From Pseudomonas sp. NC02 (GTDB lineage: Bacteria > Pseudomonadota > Gammaproteobacteria > Pseudomonadales > Pseudomonadaceae): a stretch of DNA of 64,000 bases. Positions within the stretch are counted from its first letter, which is position 1; the number at the start of each line of letters is the position of its first letter. Below are positions 17,778 through 25,792 of this stretch, piece after piece. The stretch lies in contig NZ_CP025624.1 in assembly GCF_002874965.1 (NCBI RefSeq), forward strand, positions 3,224,001 to 3,288,000, in the 5' to 3' direction. The position numbers were made by a program, and so were the translations under genes. The notes beneath the pieces are model-generated. The model worked only from the letters and a program-made list of their open reading frames with translations. It searched no databases and was not told the DNA's origin.

Positions 17778-17948
17778 TTACAGCGCCTTGCTCACATTGA
17801 TGTCGGTAATCTCATCGCTGGCATCGTGGATTTTCGCCAGGGCTTCCTTGGCTTCCTCCACGCTGCCTGCTTGCAGTTGGGCGAACTCGAAGCGGCGCTC
17901 ACCGTTGAGTTTGTACTTGATCACATATTTGGTGGTAGTCACGGGCAT
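17778..17948 (-). CDS. Small protein of unknown function, paired with DUF1883 gene
   Basis: The 56-residue product starts MPVTTTKYVIKYKLNGERRF; a beta-hairpin-like N-terminus is followed by a helix rich in Ala/Glu. The ATG lies 5 bases after the DUF1883 stop, with AGGA directly before it, which suggests coupled translation with that gene. Function unknown. Confidence 0.7.
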   Translation of the reverse strand: MPVTTTKYVIKYKLNGERRFEFAQLQAGSVEEAKEALAKIHDASDEITDINVSKAL

Positions 17949-17953
17949 TCCTG

Positions 17954-18256
17954 TCAGCTCAGTTTCGAATTGGTGCGGCGCACAATGCGGATCTTGTGGG
18001 ACAACGTCGGCTTTTTGGTCACGCTGATGGCGCGGCGGGTCACGACGTCCAGGGTGATGTTCCAGAACCCGGTGCTGGGCGCAGTGATTTTTGCCGGGAA
18101 CTTGTCGAACGCGCCGCCGTGGTAAGTATGGCGGCCGCCGTTCTTGAAGCTGCGAAAGTTGGCATCGCTCATCAGGCGGATGTTGCAGGTTTGCGAGCAT
18201 TCAATGACGACAATATCTCCTTCATTGAGGTGCTCACGCTGGTGGATGAATTTCAT
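17954..18256 (-). CDS. DUF1883 domain protein
   Basis: The 100-residue protein begins MKFIHQREHLNEGDIVVIEC and has C-N-I-R-L-M, Y-H-G-G-A-F and F-W-N-I-T-L-D, the DUF1883 pattern. It is all-beta in appearance and basic at the C-terminus. Function is not established. TGGAG precedes the ATG. The 56-residue gene follows at once on the same strand. Confidence 0.85.
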   Translation of the reverse strand: MKFIHQREHLNEGDIVVIECSQTCNIRLMSDANFRSFKNGGRHTYHGGAFDKFPAKITAPSTGFWNITLDVVTRRAISVTKKPTLSHKIRIVRRTNSKLS

Positions 18257-18468
18257 AAGGTGTCTCCAGAAGGGCTTTTTCTGAAAAATCAGAACGATAC
18301 GTAGGTTAAGATGGAGTTTATCAGCCCCAGCACGTTTATTATCGGACCGTCGTCGACGACTTCGACAATTTAAAACAGTTATTTACCGAGTTATCAGGGA
18401 TAAATCCTACGTGGGCGGGAGAAAAATACCTTCTTCGCTGTCGTAGGGTCTTTATCGGAGGTTTTTAT

Positions 18469-18819
18469 ATGAAGTGGAGTGTGTTGGTTCTGGCCCTGGC
18501 GTTGGGTGGATGTGCTTCGGTGGCGGATATCAAGCAGACCCCACCAACGCTGGCAGTGATCTCCGGGAAAAAACCACAGGAATACGCGGCGTGCGTTGTC
18601 CAGAAATTGTCTAAAACCCGCAGGCCTTCGCAGATCGAGCCTCACAAGGATGGTGTTCAAGTTATCGTACCGCAGAAGTTTTCTGCCGACCCGTCGGCCA
18701 TTTTTGAAATTGAAGAGCGCTCCAGCGGGAGCAGTATCAAGCTCTACGAGAGCATGTCCAATGTGCCTATTCGTCCAGGTGACGTGAAGGCTGCGGGGGA
18801 AGCGTGCATTTCCGGCTGA
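18469..18819 (+). CDS. Small lipoprotein
   Basis: The 116-residue precursor has a lipobox L-A-L-G-G-C (Cys15) after a hydrophobic signal. The mature part contains C-V-V-Q-K-L-S-K-T-R and a C-terminal E-A-C-I-S-G, so one disulfide is possible. CGGAGG precedes the ATG. Function unknown. A strong terminator follows. Confidence 0.82.
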   Translation: MKWSVLVLALALGGCASVADIKQTPPTLAVISGKKPQEYAACVVQKLSKTRRPSQIEPHKDGVQVIVPQKFSADPSAIFEIEERSSGSSIKLYESMSNVPIRPGDVKAAGEACISG

Positions 18820-18852
18820 GTCTGTAGCCGCCCACCTCGAATCCGATCAAGA

Positions 18853-18888
18853 AGCTCGACCCTGCTGCCGCAGCGTCGGGCTTTTTTG
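18853..18888 (+). terminator. Terminator after the 18469-18819 lipoprotein
   Basis: AGCTCGAC and GTCGGGCT pair with one wobble, and CTGC/GCAG extend the stem inward; six T follow. Confidence 0.8.
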
Positions 18889-19014
18889 TGCGCGATGTTC
18901 AGTACACCGTCCTTTTGCTCGCGGATGAGTGTTGTCGCGACCGGGCCATTGCCCTACCATTTGTAGGCTTATGCCTAATTCGCCTAAGCATATAACTATA
19001 AAAATGGAGTCGTG

Positions 19015-19665
19015 ATGATGTCTCTGGAACGAGTTCTGATGGGTAGCGCGTTGTTGCTGATGTTGGGCAATGCCCACGCGCTGGAGGGGAAAAACGTTTA
19101 TATGCAGGGCGGCTCGCAGCCGGGAGCTGCGCCGTGCGTGGCCTGCCACGGGGCTGATGGCCTGGGGCTGGCAGCCGCGGGTTTTCCGCGTTTGGCCGGT
19201 TTATCGGCGGGGTATTTGCGTAAGCAACTGCACGATTTTAAAAGTGGCGCCCGGAACAGCCCGGTGATGCAGCCACTGGCCAACGCCCTCACGGAAGAGG
19301 AAGTCAGCGCTGTAACCCGGCAGCTGGCGGCAATGCCTGCGCCCGCACCTGTGCCGGTGCACCGCAGCGAGATGCCTACTGACGCTGCGCAAAAGATTGC
19401 CCTGCAAGGTGCGTGGGAGCGCCAGATTCCGGCCTGTGTCAGCTGTCATGGCCCCGCCGGCGTGGGCGTCGGCGACGGGTTTCCACCCCTGGCCGGACAA
19501 TCTGCGGCCTACCTCGCGGCGCAGTTGAACGCCTGGCGCAGCGGCACGCGCCATAACGATCCGAATGCTCTGATGGGCCATATCGCCAAATCCCTCAGCG
19601 CTGAAGAAGTGCAGGCCGTGGCCACCTATTTTGCCTCGTTGAGCGGCCAGGAGGCCAAGCCATGA
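19015..19665 (+). CDS. tsdB: Dihaem cytochrome c4-like protein, TsdB-like electron acceptor
   Basis: The 216-residue precursor has a signal peptide ending near A-H-A and two class I haem sites, C-V-A-C-H (about 41-45) and C-V-S-C-H (about 141-145), each with a following Met region, the c4 pattern of two similar halves. It lies directly before a TsdA-like gene (ATGA overlap), the arrangement known for tsdB-tsdA. GGAG lies before two adjacent ATGs at 19015 and 19018; either may be used. The name depends on the neighbour. Confidence 0.75.
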   Translation: MMSLERVLMGSALLLMLGNAHALEGKNVYMQGGSQPGAAPCVACHGADGLGLAAAGFPRLAGLSAGYLRKQLHDFKSGARNSPVMQPLANALTEEEVSAVTRQLAAMPAPAPVPVHRSEMPTDAAQKIALQGAWERQIPACVSCHGPAGVGVGDGFPPLAGQSAAYLAAQLNAWRSGTRHNDPNALMGHIAKSLSAEEVQAVATYFASLSGQEAKP

Positions 19666-20585
19666 AGCGCTTCTTGTTTGCTCCGCTGCTGGGAAGCCTG
19701 ATCGGCGTACCCGTCCATGCCGCCCCTATTGCCATGGAAGACCAGTCACAGTTGCAGCCAGCCGGCGCTCATGGGGCTGCCGTGCAGTTCCAGCCGCCCA
19801 AAGAAAGCGAGCTGCCGGACAACGCCTACGGCAAGCTGGTGAAACAGGGCTACGCGCTGTTTGTCGACACCAAGCGCCTGGCGCCGCAATTTGTCGGTAA
19901 TGGCCTCAATTGCAGCAATTGCCACCTGGACCAGGGTCGCCTGGCCAATTCGGCGCCGCTGTGGGGTGCCTACCCGATGTACCCGGCGTATCGAAAAAAG
20001 AACGACAAGGTCAACACCTTCGCCGAGCGTTTGCAGGGCTGTTTCCAGTTCAGCATGAATGGCGGCACGCCACCGGCTGCAGACAGCCCGGAGATTACCG
20101 CGCTGTCGGTGTATGCCTACTGGCTGGCGAGCAAGGCTCCCTTGGGCGTCGAACTGCCGGGCCGTGGCTACCCGGACGTGCCGGCACCCGCCAAGGGTTA
20201 CGACCTGGCCCAGGGCGCAGAGGTCTACAAGGGCCAGTGCGCGGTGTGCCATGGCGCCGAAGGCCAGGGCCAGAAAGTGGGCGACAACTACGTGATGCCG
20301 CCGCTCTGGGGTAAAGACTCCTACAACTGGGGCGCCGGGATGCATCGAATCAATACGGCAGCGTCCTTCATCAAGCACAACATGCCCCTGGGCCAGGGCG
20401 GCAGCCTGACCGACCAGCAAGCCTGGGACGTGGCGGCCTACGTCAACCGTCACGAGCGTCCTCAGGACCCGCGCCTGGTGGACGGCTCCGTGGAGAAAAC
20501 CCGGGTGAAGTTCCACGCCAATGACGGCGTCAATCTTTACGGGCAGACGGTCGATGGCGTACTGATTGGCCAAGGCATCCGTTAA
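19662..20585 (+). CDS. tsdA: Dihaem cytochrome, TsdA-like thiosulfate dehydrogenase
   Basis: The 307-residue precursor has a signal peptide (cleavage near V-H-A-A-P) and two haem sites, C-S-N-C-H-L-D (about 85) and C-A-V-C-H-G (about 190). Between them G-C-F-Q-F-S-M-N-G carries a Cys where TsdA enzymes have the unusual Cys haem ligand, and M-P-L-G-Q-G supplies a Met candidate for haem 2. TsdA joins two thiosulfates to tetrathionate in the periplasm (family knowledge). The start overlaps the stop of the c4-type partner. Confidence 0.75.
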   Translation: MKRFLFAPLLGSLIGVPVHAAPIAMEDQSQLQPAGAHGAAVQFQPPKESELPDNAYGKLVKQGYALFVDTKRLAPQFVGNGLNCSNCHLDQGRLANSAPLWGAYPMYPAYRKKNDKVNTFAERLQGCFQFSMNGGTPPAADSPEITALSVYAYWLASKAPLGVELPGRGYPDVPAPAKGYDLAQGAEVYKGQCAVCHGAEGQGQKVGDNYVMPPLWGKDSYNWGAGMHRINTAASFIKHNMPLGQGGSLTDQQAWDVAAYVNRHERPQDPRLVDGSVEKTRVKFHANDGVNLYGQTVDGVLIGQGIR

Positions 20586-20605
20586 ACTGTCGATAACCCA
20601 TAAAA

Positions 20606-20628
20606 AATGCCGCTGAATCAGCGGCATT
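20606..20628. terminator. Terminator after the cytochrome pair
   Basis: AATGCCGCTG (20606-20615) and CAGCGGCATT (20619-20628) form a perfect 10-bp stem with a 3-base loop; TGTCTTTT follows on plus and an A tract precedes it, giving T on minus. Confidence 0.75.
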
Positions 20629-20648
20629 GTCTTTTCGGAAACTCAGTC

Positions 20649-20879
20649 ATGAAACGTGAGCAAGTCAGGGAACAGCATGCAGGGGGGCATATTTCTGCGA
20701 CCCATGTGATTCAAAATCCCGCGGATACGGGCGAGTGGATCGTGTTCTTCAAGAAGAGCGGCGGTCGCAGTTACTTCCTGGTGGATGACCAGGATGAAGT
20801 CGAATCCTTCTCCCGCCTGGACGACTTGATCGAGACCATTCGCGGCCTGGGCATCAAGTTCGCCGAAATTCACATGTAA
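20649..20879 (+). CDS. Small protein of unknown function
   Basis: The 76-residue product has alternating beta/helix character: G-E-W-I-V-F-F-K-K-S-G-G-R-S-Y-F-L-V-D-D, then an acidic helix and F-A-E-I-H-M. The ATG at 20649 is chosen because longer frames would run through the terminator hairpin. The ribosome site is weak (GGAA). It is convergent with the next lipoprotein gene, with no gap. Confidence 0.65.
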   Translation: MKREQVREQHAGGHISATHVIQNPADTGEWIVFFKKSGGRSYFLVDDQDEVESFSRLDDLIETIRGLGIKFAEIHM

Positions 20880-21164
20880 TTATTTGCAGACCACCGTCAC
20901 GCTGCGGGTCTTGTAGTTGCCGACATCCTTGCCCAGGGTCTTGTCGCTTTCTTTCAGGGCCGGTGTGCCTTCGGTGCCGACAATCCGGTAGCCGGTGCCC
21001 GCGCAGGACGCATCAGCCTTTTCATAACAGCTGGCCCAGGAGTTGGCTTCGCCGGAGCAGTCGATGGCCAGTCCTTGTTCGCCGTTCTTCAGGACCGTGT
21101 CGGAAGTGGTGGTGCAGCCACCGGTAAGCGCCAGTACCGCAATCAGTGCCAGGATCTTGTTCAT
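20880..21164 (-). CDS. Small Cys-rich lipoprotein
   Basis: The 94-residue precursor has the lipobox L-T-G-G-C (Cys17). The mature part has four further Cys (D-C-S-G, S-C-Y-E, S-C-A-G and the final V-C-K), so two disulfides are possible. It resembles other small pseudomonad envelope lipoproteins; function unknown. No clear ribosome site is seen. Confidence 0.78.
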   Translation of the reverse strand: MNKILALIAVLALTGGCTTTSDTVLKNGEQGLAIDCSGEANSWASCYEKADASCAGTGYRIVGTEGTPALKESDKTLGKDVGNYKTRSVTVVCK

Positions 21165-21263
21165 GTAGGAGTCGTCATCAGGGTGTTGGAGGGGAGCGCT
21201 GACACTGTCGTGGGGCGTTACAGGCGAGATTATAGCGAACCGCCATCAACGTACAGACAAACA

Positions 21264-21288
21264 CAAAAAAGCCCCGTCAAACGAGGCT
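21264..21288 (-). terminator. Terminator after the 21309-21494 gene
   Basis: GCCCCGT (21271-21277) and ACGAGGC (21281-21287) pair with one wobble; on the minus strand six T follow. Confidence 0.75.
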
Positions 21289-21308
21289 TGATTGGCGTTA
21301 CCGCGGTG

Positions 21309-21494
21309 TTACTTGGTTTTCGGACGCTTGCTCGACGCGTGGCCGGCCTCATCCACAAACACTTCGGCCACGGCACAGGCTTGAGCTTCGGTAGCGAATG
21401 CGCCGGCAACGCTGTCGCCATGGAAGTTGATCAAGTGCCAGCCGTCCGCTCGCTTGGTGATCAGGTAGCCGTTCACGCCTTTTGGTTCTGACAT
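21309..21494 (-). CDS. Small protein of unknown function
   Basis: The 61-residue product, starting MSEPKGVNGYLITKRADGWH, has a W-H-L-I-N-F-H-G-D segment, an Ala-rich helix and a basic tail S-S-K-R-P-K-T-K. It is followed by its own terminator, and AACGAG precedes the ATG. The single-gene layout with terminator supports expression. No family recognised. Confidence 0.65.
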   Translation of the reverse strand: MSEPKGVNGYLITKRADGWHLINFHGDSVAGAFATEAQACAVAEVFVDEAGHASSKRPKTK

Positions 21495-21562
21495 CTATCA
21501 ATCTCGTTGTCTGGTTCAAGGGCGTAATGATAGCGCCAAACGGCGTGGGGCGGCGCAAGTTG

Positions 21563-21698
21563 TTGCAGGTCAGTGCCGATCGCGATAAAGCATGCTAAAA
21601 AGGTTGGAGCCCTTTGAATGACGGGCACAAGCCGACGATTTCTAACAGCGGCGAAGGTACTTGATTGAATGCCGGCGGAACTTACGCCGACATTTTTT
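21563..21698 (+). ncRNA. Possible small RNA upstream of galU (promoter and terminator)
   Basis: A sigma-70-like promoter (TTGCAG 21563-21568, 17-bp spacer, TAAAGC 21586-21591) is followed about 80 bases later by a stem TGCCGGCG/CGCCGACA (one mismatch) and six T (21670-21698). No open frame lies between with a ribosome site. This would give a transcript of about 100 bases starting near 21598. No known RNA family is recognised; it could also be an attenuated galU leader. The rest of this 307-base gene-free stretch holds the galU 5' region, with TTGACA at 21706. Confidence 0.3.
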
Positions 21699-21801
21699 CT
21701 CTATGTTGACATCGCAACGCCAGCAGGACCCATTGTAAGGTGACTGCGGCCTGATTAGACTGCGCCGAATTTCGTACGCACAGCCCTTTGTAAGGACTCA
21801 T

Positions 21802-22641
21802 ATGATCAAGAAATGCTTGTTCCCAGCAGCCGGTTACGGCACTCGCTTCCTGCCAGCGACCAAGGCCATGCCCAAAGAAATGCTGCCGGTGGTGAACAAG
21901 CCACTGATCCAGTATGGCGTGGAAGAAGCACTGGATGCCGGCCTGAACGAAATCTCGATCGTGACCGGCCGTGGCAAACGCGCCCTGGAAGACCACTTCG
22001 ACATCAGCTACGAGCTGGAAAACCAGATCAAGGGCACCGACAAGGAAAAATACCTGGTCGGCATCCGTAAGCTGCTCGACGAGTGCTCGTTCTCCTACAC
22101 CCGCCAGACCCAAATGAAAGGCCTGGGGCACGCGATCCTGACCGGTCGTCCGCTGATCGGTGACGAACCGTTCGCCGTTGTACTGGCCGATGACCTGTGT
22201 GTAAACCTGGAAGGCGACGGCGTCCTGACCCAGATGGTCAAGCTGTACCAGAAGTACCGTTGCACCATCGTCGCGGTTCAAGAGGTCGATCCTCAGGAAA
22301 CCAACAAGTACGGCGTGATTGCCGGCGACGATATCGGTGATGGCCTGATCCGCGTACGCGACATGGTTGAAAAGCCAGCGCCGGAAGATGCTCCGTCGAA
22401 CCTGGCGATCATCGGCCGCTACATCCTGACCCCTGACATCTTCAAGCTGATCGAAGAAACCGAGCCAGGCAAGGGTGGCGAGATCCAGATCACCGACGCC
22501 CTGCTGAAGCAGGCAAAAGACGGTTGCGTGATTGCCTACAAGTTCAAGGGTCGTCGTTTTGACTGCGGTGGCGCTGAAGGCTACATCGAAGCGACCAACT
22601 TCTGCTACGAGCACTTCTACAAGACTGGCAAGGCTTACTGA
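21802..22641 (+). CDS. galU: UTP-glucose-1-phosphate uridylyltransferase GalU
   Basis: The 279-residue cytoplasmic enzyme makes UDP-glucose for exopolysaccharide, LPS and trehalose pathways. It starts M-I-K-K-C-L-F-P-A-A-G-Y-G-T-R-F-L-P-A-T-K, the nucleotide-binding loop, then M-P-K-E-M-L-P-V and later V-E-K-P and G-G-E-I-Q-I-T-D. Length is usual. AAGGA precedes the ATG, and a terminator follows. Confidence 0.98.
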   Translation: MIKKCLFPAAGYGTRFLPATKAMPKEMLPVVNKPLIQYGVEEALDAGLNEISIVTGRGKRALEDHFDISYELENQIKGTDKEKYLVGIRKLLDECSFSYTRQTQMKGLGHAILTGRPLIGDEPFAVVLADDLCVNLEGDGVLTQMVKLYQKYRCTIVAVQEVDPQETNKYGVIAGDDIGDGLIRVRDMVEKPAPEDAPSNLAIIGRYILTPDIFKLIEETEPGKGGEIQITDALLKQAKDGCVIAYKFKGRRFDCGGAEGYIEATNFCYEHFYKTGKAY

Positions 22642-22664
22642 TTCATCGTTGCCAGCCCGTTGAA

Positions 22665-22698
22665 AAAGCCTGCGAGTCGAAAGACCGCAGGTTTTTTT
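22665..22698 (+). terminator. Terminator after galU
   Basis: CCTGCG (22669-22674) and CGCAGG (22686-22691) pair; seven T follow. The T tract touches the end of the convergent AraC gene. Confidence 0.8.
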
Positions 22699-23464
22699 AT
22701 GCCTTGCCCAAATAGCGGCTGGGGGCTTCGCCCAGTACCCGCTTGAACATTGCACCAAACGCATTGCCGTTGGCATAGCCCATGTCCCGTGCAATAGCCC
22801 CCAATGGTCGGCCTTGGGCTAACTGGCAAACGGCTTCGGCAATCCGTAGCTGCTGGCGCCATTGGTTGAAGCTCAGCCCGGTTTCATCCCGAAACCGCCG
22901 GCGCAGGGTGCGCACGCTGGCGCCGATGGATTCACTCCAGTCTTCCAGGGTGGCCGGGTTCGCCGGGTCTTCCAGAAGCATTTCACACACACTGAGCACG
23001 CGTTTGTCCCGGGGCAATGGCAGGCTGCAGCCTTCGGTTTGAGTCGCGGATATCAACTGGTGCAGCAGCAATGGCGTGAGCAGGGCAGTGTGGGCGTCGG
23101 GTGCGAGCATGCCCAGAATCAGCTCCCGCAGCAGCGGCTCTACCCTGATCAATCGGCAGGATTGCCACGCCGTGGGTAATTGATCGCTTTCCACGTACAG
23201 TGCGCGCATCGCAACCTCACCGACCATGTGCAATTCATGGTCGACACCCGGCGCAATCCAAAAGCCGTATGCCGGCGGGACGGTCCAGGCGCCCATGCGG
23301 GTCAACACCCGGATCACGCCTTGGGTGGCGTGCACCAGTTGGCCATATTCATGGCTGTGCCAAATCTCTCGTGCGCCATCGACATAGTCATGGGCCCGAA
23401 CCCGTAATTCCTCGCTGGTGCTGCGAGCGGGCGCCCCAAAGCGTTTACGCCAGATGTTGTCCAA
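22697..23464 (-). CDS. AraC-family regulator (TTG start)
   Basis: The 255-residue protein has an N-terminal cupin domain with H-S-H-E (about 36-39) and two C-terminal helix-turn-helix units, ending G-Y-A-N-G-N-A-F-G-A-M-F-K-R and S-R-Y-L. An in-frame TGA lies directly before the TTG at 23462-23464 and the next Met is residue 57, so TTG is the only start that keeps the sensing domain. AGGA lies about 11 bases upstream. It is divergent from the TonB receptor and may regulate it. Confidence 0.88.
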   Translation of the reverse strand: MDNIWRKRFGAPARSTSEELRVRAHDYVDGAREIWHSHEYGQLVHATQGVIRVLTRMGAWTVPPAYGFWIAPGVDHELHMVGEVAMRALYVESDQLPTAWQSCRLIRVEPLLRELILGMLAPDAHTALLTPLLLHQLISATQTEGCSLPLPRDKRVLSVCEMLLEDPANPATLEDWSESIGASVRTLRRRFRDETGLSFNQWRQQLRIAEAVCQLAQGRPLGAIARDMGYANGNAFGAMFKRVLGEAPSRYLGKA

Positions 23465-23597
23465 TCAAGAATGATTCCTGAGATGTAGGTTGGAACGGTC
23501 ATTAATTGACCCGTGCGCGTAGAAGAATGACCGGATCTTTAACGCGATTCAATATTAAATAAGAACGATTAACAAAAAGACTTTTCAAGGAATCGTC

Positions 23598-25736
23598 ATG
23601 TCCGGTGCGTTGTCTTCTCCTCCGTTTTACCTTTCCAGGCTGGCGCTGGTGGTGTTGGCGCTTGCTCCTGTTGTGTGGGCCGATGACGCGCCCATCGTGT
23701 TGAAGGACACCGCGGTGACAGCCGCCGAGGCCGAGCCGGCAGACGGCGTGGTGCCAGGCTATGTGGCGCGCAACACCACCGTGGGCACCAAAACCGGCGC
23801 GCCGATCGTGGAGACGCCGCAATCGATCTCGGTGGTCAGCCGCCAGCAGATGGATGACCAGGCGGCGCAAACCGTCGACCAGGCATTGCGCTACACACCA
23901 GGGGTTTACTCCCAGGATAACGACCTGCGGTTTGACCAGTTGAGCATTCGCGGCTTCGATGCCGACTCCTACCTCGACGGGCTCAAGCTCAATCGCACGA
24001 CCTGGTTCGCTACGCCTCGGGTCGACCCTTGGTTTCTGGAGCGCATCGACGTGCTGCGCGGGCCAGCTTCCGTGCTGTACGGCCAGAGCGGGCCGGGCGG
24101 CCTGGTGGACATGCAGAGCAAGCGGCCGACGGATGAGCCACTGCACGTGTTGCAAATGAGCGTGGGCAATGACAACCGCTATCAGGCCGGCTTCGATTTT
24201 GGCGGGCGCCTGGACGAGCAGGGCGATGTGACCTATCGGCTGACCGGGCTGGGCCGCATGGCCGATACCCAGACCGATCACATCAAGGACCAGCGCATCG
24301 CCATCGCGCCGGCCATCACCTGGAACATCGACGACGACACCAGCCTGACCCTGCTGGCCAACTATCAATACGACCCGGAAGGTGGGCTGTTCAACCCGGT
24401 ACCCGCGTATGGCACCGCGCTGCACAACCCGAATGGGCGCTTGCGCCCCGATGATTACCTGGGCGACCCGGACCGCGATCGCTTCAAGCGCAATCAGTTT
24501 TCCCTGGGCTACGCGTTCAGCCACCGGTTCAACGACACCTGGAGCTTTCGCCAGCACCTGCGCTATATGCATGATGACGTCGACTACTACCAGACTTCCC
24601 TCACCGGGCCGCTGGACGCCAACCTTGCCACCGCGCCGCTGTGGGCCAACGTCAATCATGAGCACCTTGGCCAGTTCGCCCTTGATAACCAGTTGCAGTC
24701 CGACTTCAGCACCGGCCCGGTCAAGCACACTGTGCTGATGGGGGCGGACTTCCAGCGGCTGTTGCAGACCATCAACCGGGGCGCTCAGTATTTCCCGAGT
24801 GCGATCAATATCTACAACCCCGACTTCAGCGCCTTGCCGAGGGTGCCGGTGTCCATCAACCAATACACCACCCAGAGCCAGTTTGGCGTGTACCTGCAGG
24901 ACCAGCTCAGCTTCGACCATTGGCGCTGGCTGATCGGTGTGCGGCAAGACTGGGCGCGTACCTACGACAATCAGGACAGCGCGTTGACCGGCGCCAACCT
25001 GAGCAACACGCGCCAGCACGACGAGAAACTCACCTGGCGTTCGGGCCTGAGCTACGTGTTTGATAACGGCGTTGCGCCGTATGTCAGCTACAGCGAATCG
25101 TTCCAGCCGCAACTGGGCACTGACCGGCTGGGCGCGACATTTGTGCCGACCACCGGCAAGCAGTACGAAGCCGGCGTTAAATACCAGCCTGTGGGCTCCC
25201 GCAGCCTGTACAGCGCGGCAGTGTTCGACCTGCGTCAGCAAAACGTCCTGACCACCGACGATGTCGACCCCAATTTTGCCACCCAGAAAGGCGAAATCCG
25301 CTCCCGCGGCATCGAGCTGGAAGCCCATGCCGAGGTCACCTCGAACCTCAGCCTGATCGGTTTTTACACCTGGATGGACCAGCGCATCCTCAAATCCAAT
25401 GACGGCGACCAGGGCGAACACCCGACCGGCATCCCGGGCAAGAGTGCCTCGCTGTGGGCGGACTACACCTTCCACGACGGCCCGCTGCAGGGCGTCGGTT
25501 TCGCGGCGGGTGCGCGCTATTTCGGGCCGAGCTACGGCAGCGCCGACAACACGCTGGAGGTGTCATCGCGCACGCTGTTTGATGCCGCGGCGCACTATGA
25601 CGTGCAGAACTGGCGCCTGGCCCTCAACGCCAGCAACCTGTTCAACAAGGAATACCTGGCCTACTGCAGCAACGGTTTCCTTTGCTACTGGGGCGCAACC
25701 CGTTCGTTGCAGGCCAGCGCGACGTATCGCTGGTAA
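23598..25736 (+). CDS. TonB-dependent siderophore receptor, FhuA/FiuA-like
   Basis: The 712-residue outer-membrane protein has a signal peptide ending near V-V-W-A-D-D, a plug domain with E-T-P-Q-S-I-S-V-V and L-R-G-P-A-S-V-L-Y-G-Q, and a 22-strand barrel ending in aromatic T-Y-R-W. The pattern C-S-N-G-F-L-C-Y-W-G near the end resembles hydroxamate (ferrichrome-type) receptors. No extra N-terminal signalling domain is present, so it is not a sigma/anti-sigma transducer. AAGGA precedes the ATG. Ligand not certain. Confidence 0.93.
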   Translation: MSGALSSPPFYLSRLALVVLALAPVVWADDAPIVLKDTAVTAAEAEPADGVVPGYVARNTTVGTKTGAPIVETPQSISVVSRQQMDDQAAQTVDQALRYTPGVYSQDNDLRFDQLSIRGFDADSYLDGLKLNRTTWFATPRVDPWFLERIDVLRGPASVLYGQSGPGGLVDMQSKRPTDEPLHVLQMSVGNDNRYQAGFDFGGRLDEQGDVTYRLTGLGRMADTQTDHIKDQRIAIAPAITWNIDDDTSLTLLANYQYDPEGGLFNPVPAYGTALHNPNGRLRPDDYLGDPDRDRFKRNQFSLGYAFSHRFNDTWSFRQHLRYMHDDVDYYQTSLTGPLDANLATAPLWANVNHEHLGQFALDNQLQSDFSTGPVKHTVLMGADFQRLLQTINRGAQYFPSAINIYNPDFSALPRVPVSINQYTTQSQFGVYLQDQLSFDHWRWLIGVRQDWARTYDNQDSALTGANLSNTRQHDEKLTWRSGLSYVFDNGVAPYVSYSESFQPQLGTDRLGATFVPTTGKQYEAGVKYQPVGSRSLYSAAVFDLRQQNVLTTDDVDPNFATQKGEIRSRGIELEAHAEVTSNLSLIGFYTWMDQRILKSNDGDQGEHPTGIPGKSASLWADYTFHDGPLQGVGFAAGARYFGPSYGSADNTLEVSSRTLFDAAAHYDVQNWRLALNASNLFNKEYLAYCSNGFLCYWGATRSLQASATYRW

Positions 25737-25792
25737 GGCGCTGACCTCTGGCGCGGCAGCAGGTATGCTGTTGTCCTGCCGAGGAGAGTGAA

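Noticed and set aside
23558..23571. Fur box before the siderophore receptor
   Set aside because: AATAAGAACGATTA matches only about 10 of 14 core positions and the flanks do not fit, so it is too weak to call although iron control is likely.
23502..25475. 657-codon minus frame opposite the TonB receptor
   Set aside because: It mirrors the receptor's codon pattern on the other strand and has no recognisable domain; long antisense frames are common in GC-rich genes.
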